In this document: positions 37,666 through 46,396 of the stretch, one piece after another
Layout of the letters: every line of letters begins with the position of its first letter
Position numbering within the stretch: position 1 is the first letter of the stretch
Source: Deltaproteobacteria bacterium
GTDB taxonomy: Bacteria > Desulfobacterota > BSN033 > WVXP01
NCBI GenBank assembly: GCA_019308905.1
Contig: JAFDHF010000001.1
Coordinates: 170,045 to 234,044, forward strand
Direction: 5' to 3'
Length of the DNA: 64,000 bases
Position numbers and translations under genes: made by a program
The notes under the pieces: model-generated
What the model was told of the DNA's origin: nothing
What the model saw: the letters and a program-made list of their open reading frames with translations, nothing else
The model's database searches: none

Positions 37666-38235
37666 TCACTCCGCGGAACGGTCAAAGAAAAGAGGAAACA
37701 ACCTTCCCTCTGGAAGATAGTTCCGCCAGCTTTTCGGTGCCCTATGGATCTCCATCGCCACGTCGAGAATGGGCAACCACTTCGGCTTCACCGGCCTCCT
37801 TATGAGAGTCATTTCGGCTTCCTTCGGGGTCCTCCCGCCCTTTCTCAGGTTGCAGGACCGGCAACATGTGACGATGTTTTCCCACGTAGCCGTTCCCCCT
37901 CTGGCTCTGGGAATTACATGGTCATAGGTGAGATCTCTCAGATTGAACCTGCGCCCACAGTACTGGCACCGGCCTTGGTCTCGCAGATAGATGTTATGCC
38001 GGGTGAAACGGACCTCTTGGTCTCCAATCCTGACGAACTTGAACAACCGGATCACCGAAGGCAAGGGGATGGACAGGGAGACCGTGTGAATCTCTCTGTC
38101 ATAGACTTCGATGGCCTCCGCCTTTCTCAGGGCCATCAGGATTATGGCTTTTTTCCATGAGACAATTCGGAGGGGCATGAAGGTAGAGTTGAGAAGAAGT
38201 GCCCTTTCCACGTCTCTCCCCGCAGATTCCCCCAT
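37666..38235 (-). CDS. HNH endonuclease
   Basis: 189 residues. The HNH core is RFTRHNIYLRDQGRCQYCG, LTYDHVIPRARGG and WENIVTCCRSCNLRKGG, with two CxxC zinc pairs and the His-Asn-His residues. About 80 residues precede it (LLLNSTFMPLRIVSWKKAI), the pattern of the free-standing HNH proteins common in many bacteria. The biological target is unknown. It starts one base after the stop of the Cys-rich gene. Confidence 0.9.
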   Translation of the reverse strand: MGESAGRDVERALLLNSTFMPLRIVSWKKAIILMALRKAEAIEVYDREIHTVSLSIPLPSVIRLFKFVRIGDQEVRFTRHNIYLRDQGRCQYCGRRFNLRDLTYDHVIPRARGGTATWENIVTCCRSCNLRKGGRTPKEAEMTLIRRPVKPKWLPILDVAMEIHRAPKSWRNYLPEGRLFPLFFDRSAE

Positions 38236-38236
38236 C

Positions 38237-39217
38237 TCAACGAGTAACCAGCGCCTGATTCATTGCAGCATCCTGGTGAACCGTCAAACCTCCATTCCCT
38301 GTGCATGCTCCTGTCCGGATACCGCACCCCTCTCGGATCTCCTCTCCGGTTTCCACACGGGTGCAAAGCGAGGGGTCCTCGATGCCTTCCAGGCAGAAGA
38401 GTATGCGACGAGACCTTGTCTCCCATCCCCGGGCGGGTCTGACATCGATGAGACAACCATTCCTGCAATCGAGACATTTCCGCGGCTGTCCTTCGAGTAT
38501 CTTCCCCGTGTGGAGGGCTACTCGTGCCCGGGCTTCGTTCCACCAGAGGCCTTCAGACCGGTGCTCGACCTCCACTCGATTTACCCCTGTCAGTATTATT
38601 CTTCCCCTGTCTTCTTTAAAACGGCCGTACAGGTCGACCCGATCCCCGGGTCTGAAGCGATACCTCTCCTGGGCTCGACTACCCAACCTCACGTAACAGG
38701 AATCCTCGAAATGGACCATGTCTACAAAACCATCCGCGATGACCGCCAGAAACCCGTGGAAGGAGGGCCGCCAGCTTCGAGAGGGATCGATGGTCAAATG
38801 TGGTTTTACCGACAATACCGTCCCCGAACAGTTGACCTCTCTTCCCCGGTGATCTTCCACCCACCGTTCAAACTCCCGCAGTTCCTCCCTGAAAGCATCG
38901 AACTCCTCGGGAGAAAGAAGCACCTCTGGTCGGTAGTTGATCTTTTCGTCTACAAAGAACTTGCACCCAAAGCACATCTTCCCCACATGGTGCATGCCTC
39001 TCGGGCATGAGAGCCCCTTGTTGAGGCGGAGGCATTTCCATGCGAAACCAAGGCATCCCCCCGGGTAGCACTGCTTCTCCCTCAGCACATGATAGACCGA
39101 CACGCGGGAGCCGAAGGCCCTGTGACCCTCCTGCCGGCACAGAAAGACATCGTACCGCTTGTATTGATTTCGCTGGGATCTTACTTCTATTCCATCAGAA
39201 AAACGGAAACGCGCCAT
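38237..39217 (-). CDS. Cysteine-rich protein with OB-like core, unrecognised family
   Basis: 326 residues; I do not recognise the family. Residues 27-85 contain seven cysteines (27, 50, 55, 62, 71, 82, 85), including a terminal CFGC, interspersed with histidines. Residues about 150-225 look like an OB-fold (VDMVHFEDSCYVRLG ... FRPGDRVDLYGRFKEDRGRI). A second cluster, CLDCRNGC, follows with more cysteines to the end. Zinc or iron-sulfur binding and nucleic acid contact are plausible inferences. It is encoded between selB and the HNH gene on the same strand, one base before HNH. Confidence 0.7.
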   Translation of the reverse strand: MARFRFSDGIEVRSQRNQYKRYDVFLCRQEGHRAFGSRVSVYHVLREKQCYPGGCLGFAWKCLRLNKGLSCPRGMHHVGKMCFGCKFFVDEKINYRPEVLLSPEEFDAFREELREFERWVEDHRGREVNCSGTVLSVKPHLTIDPSRSWRPSFHGFLAVIADGFVDMVHFEDSCYVRLGSRAQERYRFRPGDRVDLYGRFKEDRGRIILTGVNRVEVEHRSEGLWWNEARARVALHTGKILEGQPRKCLDCRNGCLIDVRPARGWETRSRRILFCLEGIEDPSLCTRVETGEEIREGCGIRTGACTGNGGLTVHQDAAMNQALVTR

Positions 39218-39305
39218 CAGGTCCCCTGCTTCTTCAGGGCCCCGGCCCGAAGGACCGCTCTTTCCGGCCCCATATCAAGTCTCGATCTCTCGCGCAACGG
39301 CGTCC

Positions 39306-41216
39306 TCACCCGGAGCCGCCCCTGAGAATCCTCTTGTCCCCCACACGAATGGTTGCCTTGATGCTGTCAAAATACTCCAGGAGCGGGATGGCGAACTTCC
39401 TGGAGACCCTTGTCAGGTCTTTGAACTGGGGGGTGGTGATCTCGCCGTTGGCGCGGATGAAATCCAAAAGATCCCTTTTCAGCCGAAGAACCGCTTCCCT
39501 GTGGAAATAGAGGTCTCCCTTCACCCGAATCAATGCTCCGCGATTCACCAGCAGTTCCAGGTGGTCTTTCAGGCCTTGCGCGGTCACGGAGAACCTCTCG
39601 ACCAACTCTCTCACCGAGGGTGGCTGCAAACCTCCATCTCGGATCGCTCCTTCCACCTGCTCGAGGAACTCCTCCTTGACCGATATACGGTGGCCCGACA
39701 ACCGGATCTTCTCTCCATCCAGGACCACCCGCCCTGTCCCGATCATTTCCCTGAGAAGCATCTGAAACAGCCGAGACCCCATCGACTTGGGGAGCTTCGT
39801 CTTCAGTTCCTCTTTGGAAAGCCCCAGAGCCATGGGGGACTTCCGGTGGAAATCTTCCAGGCATTTGAGGGCTTCCTCTTCCAAAGCTTGATAGATACCG
39901 CTGTGTACATACCGGGTCCCGTCACCCCCCACGGCGACGATCTCCTTGCGCTGGACCAACCTCTCCAGTGTCTGGCGGATTGCCTCATCAGAAGCATTGC
40001 CGATCCTGCCCCACAGCTCCGAAAAGGATAGCCCGCCATACCCGCTCTGGCGGATGTGGTAGGTGATCACGTCTCCGAGTTCTCCGTCCCGCAGGCGAAC
40101 CAGGTCTTCAACAACAGCAGGATCGAGCCGCCTGTGCCTGAGAGGATGGTTGTTGAGAATGACTCCTCCCGCCAGAGTCTGCACGGCAGACGACCCTCGG
40201 ATAACGAATCGGTCCTGGGGTAGAGCGACAACAGGAGCATCAAGACGGAGCTGTACCATGCACTTCTCGCCCGGGTTCAGGGCTTCCCGGTCGAGCAGGA
40301 TGATCCGGGCCGGGACGAGACTCGTTCCGATATGGAATCGCAATTGGACCCTGTTCCTCAGAGGCCGCGGCGAAGACTCCAGGTGTTCCAATTCACCATC
40401 GAGAACCTGGGTCGGCTGGAGCGTCCCTGGATGGCAGACCACCTCGCCCCGCCTGATCATTGTCTTGTCCAGACCCTGGAGATTCAGGGCAGCCCTCTGG
40501 CCCGCTCTTGCCTCGCTGACCGCCCGATTGTGGAGCTGAATCCCCCTCACCTTGGCCTCATGACCCGACGGCAGGACCTGCACCATGCTGCCCACGTGGA
40601 CACGTCCCGAGACCATGGTTCCTGTAACCACGGTTCCGAACCCTTTCATGACAAAGACCCGGTCGATGGGGAGTCGGAAGAGCCCGTTTGCCGGACGCTC
40701 TTCGGTCTCATCGGCCAGCTTCTCCAAGGCCTTGCGGAGATCATCTATCCCATCGCCCGTGAGGGAGGAAACCCTGATAATGGGCTCACCCTCGAGGAAC
40801 GTTCCCCTCACAAACTCCCGGACATCTTCCTCGACGAGTTGGATCAATTCCTCATCTGCGAGATCGACCTTGGTTATGACCACCAGTCCCTTCTTTACGT
40901 TAAGCAATCGGCAGATATCGAGATGTTCACGAGTCTGGGGCATGACTCCCTCGTCCGCAGCCACCACCAAAGCCACGACATCGATTCCCCATGCACCGGC
41001 CACCATATGTTTGACGAACTTCTCATGACCCGGAACATCGACGATCCCCATAAGGAGCCCGCTGGGCAGGGTGAGAGAGGCAAAGCCCAGTTCGATGGTG
41101 ATCCCCCGTTCCTTCTCCTCTTTCAGGCGGTCCGTGTCGATCCCGGTCAAGGCCCTTATGAGGGCGGTCTTTCCATGGTCGATATGGCCCGCCGTACCAA
41201 GTACGATCTGTTTCAT
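39306..41216 (-). CDS. selB: Selenocysteine-specific elongation factor SelB
   Basis: 636 residues, the length of full SelB. The EF-Tu-like GTPase part has [25 protein letters not shown] and TKVD; OB domains follow ([16 protein letters not shown]). The C-terminal 260 residues contain winged helices ([18 protein letters not shown] and the end) that bind the bacterial SECIS. It delivers Sec-tRNA to in-frame UGA. selA, selC and selD are not in the window. Its presence means UGA may be read as selenocysteine in some genes of this organism. Confidence 0.93.
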   Translation of the reverse strand: MKQIVLGTAGHIDHGKTALIRALTGIDTDRLKEEKERGITIELGFASLTLPSGLLMGIVDVPGHEKFVKHMVAGAWGIDVVALVVAADEGVMPQTREHLDICRLLNVKKGLVVITKVDLADEELIQLVEEDVREFVRGTFLEGEPIIRVSSLTGDGIDDLRKALEKLADETEERPANGLFRLPIDRVFVMKGFGTVVTGTMVSGRVHVGSMVQVLPSGHEAKVRGIQLHNRAVSEARAGQRAALNLQGLDKTMIRRGEVVCHPGTLQPTQVLDGELEHLESSPRPLRNRVQLRFHIGTSLVPARIILLDREALNPGEKCMVQLRLDAPVVALPQDRFVIRGSSAVQTLAGGVILNNHPLRHRRLDPAVVEDLVRLRDGELGDVITYHIRQSGYGGLSFSELWGRIGNASDEAIRQTLERLVQRKEIVAVGGDGTRYVHSGIYQALEEEALKCLEDFHRKSPMALGLSKEELKTKLPKSMGSRLFQMLLREMIGTGRVVLDGEKIRLSGHRISVKEEFLEQVEGAIRDGGLQPPSVRELVERFSVTAQGLKDHLELLVNRGALIRVKGDLYFHREAVLRLKRDLLDFIRANGEITTPQFKDLTRVSRKFAIPLLEYFDSIKATIRVGDKRILRGGSG

Positions 41217-41328
41217 ATTCTCTTTCCTGGGGTAAAACCGCTAAAAACTAACAGAAAAATGCCGGTAATTCAAGAACTCCCGGAAGGCGGAGCTTCCTGA
41301 CTCTTCGATCTCCAGGGGTGATGTAGGG

Positions 41329-41470
41329 TCGGGCCTGTCCACCAGGGGGAGACTAAAGACATGCCCGTTCCGAACCTTCGAGGACGAACCAGGTGAGGTT
41401 TACTCGGGAGGAACCACACGCCACCGTTGACATAGAAAAGGGGCAGTCCTGCCCGCGCGCACAGGCCCGA
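41329..41470 (-). ncRNA. Candidate structured RNA upstream of selB
   Basis: On the reverse strand TCGGGCCTGT (41461-41470) is the exact complement of ACAGGCCCGA (41329-41338), closing a 142-base segment. Just inside the 5' arm is a second hairpin, GGGCA/TGCCC. The remaining 100 bases could fold further but were not computed. No known RNA was identified; 6S-like RNA or a selB leader are options. The rest of the 293-base gap 41217-41509 shows nothing else. Confidence 0.3.
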
Positions 41471-41509
41471 TCCCATCAGAGACACCGGCTGGTGAGAGGA
41501 CGGCCCCGT

Positions 41510-41833
41510 CTAGAGGTTCTTGTCAGGAAAGGGTCTTGAAAAGGTGTACCTGAAAGGGGCCACTACAAAGCGCTGGGCCGATTTGTCCACACTCCGTGTG
41601 GGAACGGTGAAAGGCAGGGTCACAATGAAAAGGCCTGTCCCGGCCAGGGTAGCTATGACACCCAGCGGTCGCATCACCAGAAGGTCTACGATGTCCTCGA
41701 CCCTCGCACCTTCGGGCTGCCCACCCCACGAAACGCCCGCGGGACCGATCACCACAAAGACGACCAGTCCCACAACCAGGACTCCCTTCAGTGCTCTGGA
41801 AACTCTCCCGTTCCCCAAAAGGCGATTTTCCAT
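41510..41833 (-). CDS. Small predicted membrane/exported protein
   Basis: 107 residues from the ATG at 41833. The N-terminus holds a hydrophobic segment (GVLVVGLVVFVVIGPAGVSW) that could be a signal peptide, and a second hydrophobic stretch (LGVIATLAGTGLFIVTLPF) lies near the middle. The end (FVVAPFRYTFSRPF) resembles a small conserved protein I have seen in related bacteria, without known function. It stands alone between HU and selB on the minus strand. Confidence 0.6.
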   Translation of the reverse strand: MENRLLGNGRVSRALKGVLVVGLVVFVVIGPAGVSWGGQPEGARVEDIVDLLVMRPLGVIATLAGTGLFIVTLPFTVPTRSVDKSAQRFVVAPFRYTFSRPFPDKNL

Positions 41834-42001
41834 GACCCTACCTCCGAGTCTCATTACCTGTAAGGTTGCAACCTCTCCGCCCCAAGACCCTTCTATTCCT
41901 GCCGGCGTGAAGAACGGGAGACAGAGGCGCTCAGATGGAGAAGAGAGGTACCAGGAAGACTCAGAAAGACTGAGGAGAGGGAAACAGTCCCTCAGGTGCT
42001 G

Positions 42002-42274
42002 TCATTTCACGGCCTTCCTCAACTTGTTGCCCGGTTTGAACTTGGCCACCCTCGTCGCCGCTATCTTGATCTCTTTGCCTGTCCTCGGGTTCCGGCCTTT
42101 CCGTGCTTTTCTCTTCAAGGTCGAGAAAGTTCCAAAACCGGTCAGAGTAATCCTATCCCCTTTCTTCAAGGCCTTTGTCACCGCTCCTGTCAGAGAATTC
42201 AGCGCTTTCTCCGCTGCTGCCTTGGTAATCTTTGCATCCTTCGCTATCGATGAAATCAGTTCAGCCTTGGTCAT
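42002..42274 (-). CDS. hup: HU-family DNA-binding protein
   Basis: 90 residues. MTKAELISSIAKDAKITKAA at the start and GRNPRTGKEIKI on the DNA-binding arm are diagnostic of HU. It bends DNA without sequence preference and compacts the nucleoid. GGGAGG precedes the ATG and a TTGACA promoter lies 150 bases upstream. Confidence 0.95.
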   Translation of the reverse strand: MTKAELISSIAKDAKITKAAAEKALNSLTGAVTKALKKGDRITLTGFGTFSTLKRKARKGRNPRTGKEIKIAATRVAKFKPGNKLRKAVK

Positions 42275-42420
42275 ACAGTTTTCCTCCCTTACCTTTTTTC
42301 CCAGCCGGCAAACAGAGGCAGGTGAGCCTTCAGGAAACCACTACCCTTAAGGCATCCCTGGGCCCTCCGTTTGGAAACCATTGGTATACCTACTCTCCAC
42401 GCCTCCCTCCCGTCAGTTAT

Positions 42421-42451
42421 ACTATAAAGCAGGTATTTCCCGAAATGTCAA
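42421..42451 (-). promoter_or_regulatory. Putative hup promoter
   Basis: Reverse strand TTGACA (42446-42451); TATAGT (42421-42426) at 19 bases or TTTATA (42423-42428) at 17 bases. Confidence 0.55.
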
Positions 42452-42560
42452 CCACAAATTTTCCAAGACAAGAACCAGAGTCAACCGCACTTTGAGGGAG
42501 CATGCCAGAATTGATTCAACGGGTCAGTCCCGAATTTCCGTACGGCCTCGCAGGTCTCGA

Positions 42561-42628
42561 CCGGAGCTTCCCAACCCTTCGGCCAGGGGTTTTGCAAGTA
42601 TCCGACCTCACAGTTTTTTTCTTTTTTG
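42561..42628. repeat. Degenerate intergenic repeat, copy A
   Basis: Starts CCGGAGCTTCC, contains TTTTGCAAGTATCCG, and ends in a run of T, C, then six T and G. It aligns with copy B at 45138-45203 over its whole length with scattered mismatches. Confidence 0.45.
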
Positions 42629-42735
42629 CCAGGGGAAGACCTTTCCCCCCTGATCCTCAAGCCCGCGCAGTGGCCCTTGACACCACCTTGCTCCCACCTA
42701 TACATTTCCCTAAAAGCCGATTGTGAGGAACCATC

Positions 42736-43779
42736 ATGAACAGGCCCATCGATTTGAGGAGTGACACCGTTACCAGACCGACCCCTGAGATGCGAAGGGC
42801 CATGGCCGAGGCGGAGGTGGGTGACGACGTATTTGGTGAAGACCCCACTGTCAATGCACTCCAGGCCATGGCCGCCGAGTTACTCGGTAAGGAAGCGGCC
42901 ATCTTTGTCTGTTCCGGTACCATGGCCAACCAACTGGCTATCATGGCCCAGACCCATCATGGTGACGAAATCATTGCCGACAGGAACTGCCACACCTTCA
43001 ACTTTGAATCGGGGGGCGTTGCTGCCCTTTCAGGGGTTCTGGTTCACCCTATCGATGGGAGGCGAGGGATTCTGGAAAGCCGGCAGGTGAGGGAAGCAAT
43101 CCGGCCCGCGGACCACCACTTTGCACGTACCGGGCTGATCTGCCTCGAGAACACCCACAACCGGGGAGGCGGGTCTGTCTATCCCCTTGAAGAGATCATC
43201 AGAATTCACGAGGTTGCGCGCGAGGCCGGGATTCCCATGCACCTAGACGGGGCCCGGCTGTTCAATGCTTCAGTCGCCTCCGGAATCGAGGCAAGAGAAT
43301 ACGCCCGTTACTTCGACTCTGTCTCCTTCTGCCTCTCAAAGGGGCTGGGGTGCCCTGTGGGATCCGTGGTTGCCGGCTCATCCGAACTCATAGACAGAGT
43401 CCATCGGTACAGAAAGATGGTCGGAGGCGGCATGCGTCAGGCGGGCATTCTCGCCGCAGCGGGCATCTATGCCCTCGAACACAACATAGCCAGGCTCAAA
43501 GACGACCACGACAACGCCAGAAGACTCGCAACGGCCCTCCATGGAGTCAAAGGGGTGGCTGTGAACCCGGCGGAGGTCGATACCAACATCGTCATCTTCG
43601 ACGTATCCGGAACCGGGACGGATGCAGGAGAACTCACCCATCGTCTCGAGGGGAATGGGGTTCTCATGCTGCCCGTAAGCCACACCCGGATTCGAGCGGT
43701 CACACACCTCGATGTGGCTTCCCGCGACATAGAGCAGGCAATCGAGATAGTCAACGAGGTATTTTCAAGCCTGGGCTGA
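42736..43779 (+). CDS. ltaE: Low-specificity L-threonine aldolase
   Basis: 347 residues. [19 protein letters not shown] opens the protein, and [16 protein letters not shown] contains the PLP-binding lysine. [13 protein letters not shown] and [10 protein letters not shown] are family hallmarks. It is a fold type I PLP enzyme that splits L-threonine or allo-threonine to glycine and acetaldehyde. A Nudix gene follows 50 bases downstream on the same strand. Confidence 0.94.
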   Translation: MNRPIDLRSDTVTRPTPEMRRAMAEAEVGDDVFGEDPTVNALQAMAAELLGKEAAIFVCSGTMANQLAIMAQTHHGDEIIADRNCHTFNFESGGVAALSGVLVHPIDGRRGILESRQVREAIRPADHHFARTGLICLENTHNRGGGSVYPLEEIIRIHEVAREAGIPMHLDGARLFNASVASGIEAREYARYFDSVSFCLSKGLGCPVGSVVAGSSELIDRVHRYRKMVGGGMRQAGILAAAGIYALEHNIARLKDDHDNARRLATALHGVKGVAVNPAEVDTNIVIFDVSGTGTDAGELTHRLEGNGVLMLPVSHTRIRAVTHLDVASRDIEQAIEIVNEVFSSLG

Positions 43780-43829
43780 ACCGGATGCAGCCGATTCGCA
43801 CCTGGAAAACCGGGTGATGAGGAAGATCG

Positions 43830-44459
43830 ATGACTGAAGAAAGGCTTCCTGCCTGGCTCGAGTGGGCCCGCGAGATCCAGGCTCTGAGCCAAACCGGGCT
43901 CACCTATAGCAGCAACACATATGAGACCCAGCGCTACCGGCGCCTGATGGAGATCGCGGCTGAGATCGTTCACACCCATTCAGGACTCCCCAAGGACGCG
44001 CTGGTGGAAAACTTTCTCTCTCAGCCGGGCTATGCGACGGTCAAGGTCGATGTCCGGGGAGCCGTCATACAAGACGGGAGGATTCTCCTCGTCCAGGAAA
44101 GGTCGGACGAACTCTGGTGCATGCCTGGGGGATGGGCCGATGTCGGGCGACTTCCCTCCGAAATGGTCGCAAGGGAGGTGTGGGAGGAGAGTGGCTTCGA
44201 GGTTTCACCCAAAAGGATAATCGGCGTCTACGATGCCAACCGAAGCGGGAGACCGCTGGAATTCTATCATGCCTACAAGATCGTTTTTCTGTGCGATATT
44301 ACCGGAGGTGAAGCCAGGCCCAGCGAGGAGACTGCGGCCGTCGATTTCTTCAGGTTCGACGACCTGCCTCCCCTGTCGACCAACCGCACAAACAGAAGGC
44401 ACCTCGACGATGTCCTGGCCCACTTTCTCGATCCCTGCCGTCCCGTGGCTTTTGACTGA
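43830..44459 (+). CDS. Nudix hydrolase with altered Nudix box
   Basis: 209 residues. An N-terminal helical domain (about 1-65, EWAREIQALSQTGLTYSSNT) of the kind found in Nudix_N_2 proteins precedes the Nudix fold. The box runs G101-G122: GWADVGRLPSEMVAREVW then EESG. The metal-binding REVWEE core is intact, but the first conserved glutamate of GX5E is Arg107. Relatives hydrolyse ADP-ribose or CDP-choline-like compounds. AGGAAG precedes the ATG. It may be co-transcribed with ltaE. Confidence 0.87.
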   Translation: MTEERLPAWLEWAREIQALSQTGLTYSSNTYETQRYRRLMEIAAEIVHTHSGLPKDALVENFLSQPGYATVKVDVRGAVIQDGRILLVQERSDELWCMPGGWADVGRLPSEMVAREVWEESGFEVSPKRIIGVYDANRSGRPLEFYHAYKIVFLCDITGGEARPSEETAAVDFFRFDDLPPLSTNRTNRRHLDDVLAHFLDPCRPVAFD

Positions 44460-44523
44460 GGAGTCGTCAAGTCCCAACAAGGGGTACGGGATACTCGCTC
44501 TTTGGAACCGTGCCTATTCTCCC

Positions 44524-44913
44524 TCACCTGTCATTTCCCGTTCTTTCATCGGGCCTTGTGTGGCCTGTCTCTGCCATTCTGAATGATCCGACCAGACCGG
44601 AGAGCTCCCGGCGCAGAGCGGCTTCCGCCTTCCTGGAAAGCCCAAGAAACTGGACCCCTGATACTGTTTCGTGATCCGAGAGAAGACGACTATAAACCAC
44701 CTTTCCCCTCAGCCGGATAGATTGCCCGGCCAGGACCAGCCTGAAACCCAGGTTTCTACACTCGGGGATGTGGTACGGGGTTCTGATCTTCATGCCGCCA
44801 AGCCCCAAATTCAAAGTGACCGTGAGAAACCGCTTGCCTCGATGGAAATAGGATACGATCCTCTGCAGCTCAGGCCTCGGATGGCTTCTTCTCAGACCAG
44901 AAAGAGCGGTCAT
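44524..44913 (-). CDS. PilZ domain protein
   Basis: 129 residues. An arginine pair in RPELQR is followed by LTVTLNLGLGGMKIRTP, matching the RxxxR and (D/N)xSxxG c-di-GMP-binding motifs of PilZ; the serine position is Gly here. The remainder (FRLVLAGQSIRLRGKVVYSR ... GVQFLGL) is the PilZ barrel. It would be a single-domain c-di-GMP effector. It is convergent with the Nudix gene. Confidence 0.8.
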   Translation of the reverse strand: MTALSGLRRSHPRPELQRIVSYFHRGKRFLTVTLNLGLGGMKIRTPYHIPECRNLGFRLVLAGQSIRLRGKVVYSRLLSDHETVSGVQFLGLSRKAEAALRRELSGLVGSFRMAETGHTRPDERTGNDR

Positions 44914-45137
44914 GATGAACCCTTATCTCAGGCCCCCTGGGACCGGCCGGGAAACAGCGGGAAGCTAGAGAAACAGGGCGAATGCTGGACAGCGAAGGTG
45001 GTCCGCAAAGAACGGCAAAGAGGGCTGGACGCAAAGTCACATGAGATATCGCCTCAAGGCAGATCCCTCCAGCTTGGAACTTCGACGTTTCACTCTAGTC
45101 TAACCCCGGGCCGGGCTCTTGTCAAAGACGGGCTCTG

Positions 45138-45203
45138 CCGGAATTTCCTTCGTCTTGGATCAGGATTCTTGCAAGTCCGTGACTTCACGGTTTTTCTTTT
45201 TTG
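45138..45203. repeat. Degenerate intergenic repeat, copy B
   Basis: Begins CCGGAATTTCC, contains TTCTTGCAAGTCCG, and ends with a T/C-rich tract like copy A at 42561-42628. Confidence 0.45.
45177..45202 (+). terminator. Terminator-like hairpin within repeat copy B
   Basis: CCGTG, loop ACTT, CACGG, followed by TTTTTCTTTTTT. It would stop forward-strand transcription, although the nearest forward gene (the Nudix protein) ends about 720 bases upstream. Confidence 0.5.
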
Positions 45204-45265
45204 ATCCGCTCCATCCCCAATGAATTGGAAAATACCGCCTGGGTGAAAGGGGGCTGTGGCAGGAT

Positions 45266-45898
45266 CTATGTCTTGTGCCACTCCGCGTGGAAGGGAGCGC
45301 TCTGGGCCACATGCTCGGGTGCCGTATTGGACAGGGAGACCTCCTCACCCAGGAAATCCCTTCCCGTCTCCCGATAGCAGTGGCGCACAAAGGCGCTGCA
45401 GAACATGGCATGGGGATCGTCAAAGGGGTTTGTCGCCCATAGCCGCCTTGTCATGATGGCCAGCCATGTTCCCACCAGCTCCAAAATCGGGTACTGGAGC
45501 TGCTCGTCGCAGAGTTGCAGGGCAGTACCCAAAACCATATCCTCCTCGCCCACGGATAGATCGAAGTCGAGGATGGCCGCATGCTCAACCTGTTCGGAGC
45601 ACCATTTGCCGACCCAGTTTTCCTGGGCACCGTTGCGGATCTGCACCCGCTGGGGATGGATCTGCAGGTCGCTTTCAAAGATATAGGGGCTGCGTCCCAC
45701 TTGTCCCTGGGGGCCCCGTCGATCAGGGCGCATCTCCCCAAGTATGAAGGCGTGTGACCAAAGAGAAGGACCGCCATCGCGTGTCAGTCTCCTCTGGCTC
45801 GACCTGACAGCCTCCCCGATCAGGTCAGAGGTGCCTACAAGAGCCACCCGGCCCCGGCCGTAGTTGGAAAGGAAGAAATTCAAGAGGTCCTTGTTCAC
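45266..45898 (-). CDS. Permuted papain-like (YiiX/NlpC-P60-related) protein
   Basis: 210 residues from a GTG at 45898. LWSHAFILG near 46-54 and HAMFCSAFVRHCYRETG near 163-179 supply the His and Cys expected in permuted papain-fold amidases such as the YaeF/YiiX group. No signal peptide is seen. A strong promoter of TTGACA-16-TATGAT type lies about 105 bases upstream. The assignment rests on these two motifs only; activity and substrate are unknown. Confidence 0.55.
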   Translation of the reverse strand: MNKDLLNFFLSNYGRGRVALVGTSDLIGEAVRSSQRRLTRDGGPSLWSHAFILGEMRPDRRGPQGQVGRSPYIFESDLQIHPQRVQIRNGAQENWVGKWCSEQVEHAAILDFDLSVGEEDMVLGTALQLCDEQLQYPILELVGTWLAIMTRRLWATNPFDDPHAMFCSAFVRHCYRETGRDFLGEEVSLSNTAPEHVAQSAPFHAEWHKT

Positions 45899-46396
45899 GT
45901 CTCCCCCCTCTGCCCCCAGGCATCATCGTCATGGAAAAACGATCCCTCCCCGATCAGACCGCCCATAAAAGACTGGGAGTCTTGAACCCGGGGACGCTTG
46001 TATCATAACAGAGTCGAGACCCCTGTCAAGTGCTCTTGCAAGAAAACCGTCCTCTCTCGGCCCGAAACAATCCACTACCATGAGGAACCGGCCTTTCCGA
46101 GCCCCTCGAGATCCACTGCCCGGCTTGTTCCGTTTCCACGAGATCCTCAAAGACGAGCGTGTTTGAAAACCACGGATGCCCAGTCGACCCTCGCCGTGGT
46201 CAGATCCCCGGGAATGTGGTAGGTTTGAAAGAAACACCTGTCAAGGTCGTTTGCACCCTGACAGTCCCTCATGGTGCAGAAAGGCCGTTGCATGGCCGGG
46301 AGAAAGCGCCACGCTTTTATGTCATGACTCGGCATCCGACTTTCTGCTGGTTTTCCCCGGTGAATCGACCATAGGCCGAGGAGATGGGGGTTCTCC
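45899..46396. other. Divergent intergenic region upstream of the AsmA gene
   Basis: 498 bases. It holds the minus-strand promoter at 46002-46029; no clear forward promoter for the AsmA gene was found. Short ORFs here show no coding pattern. Confidence 0.5.
46002..46029 (-). promoter_or_regulatory. Strong sigma70 promoter of the papain-like gene
   Basis: Reverse strand TTGACA (46024-46029), 16-base spacer ending ACTCTGT, TATGAT (46002-46007). It is almost identical to the promoter at 51216-51243. Confidence 0.75.

Larger units (their letters stand above)
42275..42735. other. Intergenic region between hup and ltaE
   Basis: 461 bases between divergent genes. It contains the hup promoter (42421-42451) and one copy of a degenerate T-rich repeat (42561-42628). 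No convincing ORF was found. Confidence 0.5.
44914..45265. other. Intergenic region with T-rich repeat and terminator
   Basis: 352 bases downstream of the permuted-papain-like gene and upstream of PilZ, both on the minus strand. It holds the second copy of the degenerate repeat and a forward-strand hairpin plus T-run. No ORF is supported. Confidence 0.5.

Noticed and set aside
41270..41485. 71-codon ORF upstream of selB
   Set aside because: It coincides with the palindromic structured segment and lacks a start signal.
44990..45075. c-di-GMP riboswitch suggested by GGACGCAAAGTC near the PilZ gene
   Set aside because: The second half of the motif (GGTAGC ... GGGTTACC-like arm) is missing, and no forward gene lies directly downstream.
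45929..46237. 102-codon minus-strand ORF upstream of the papain-like gene
   Set aside because: It spans the strong promoter at 46002-46029 and has no protein-like pattern.
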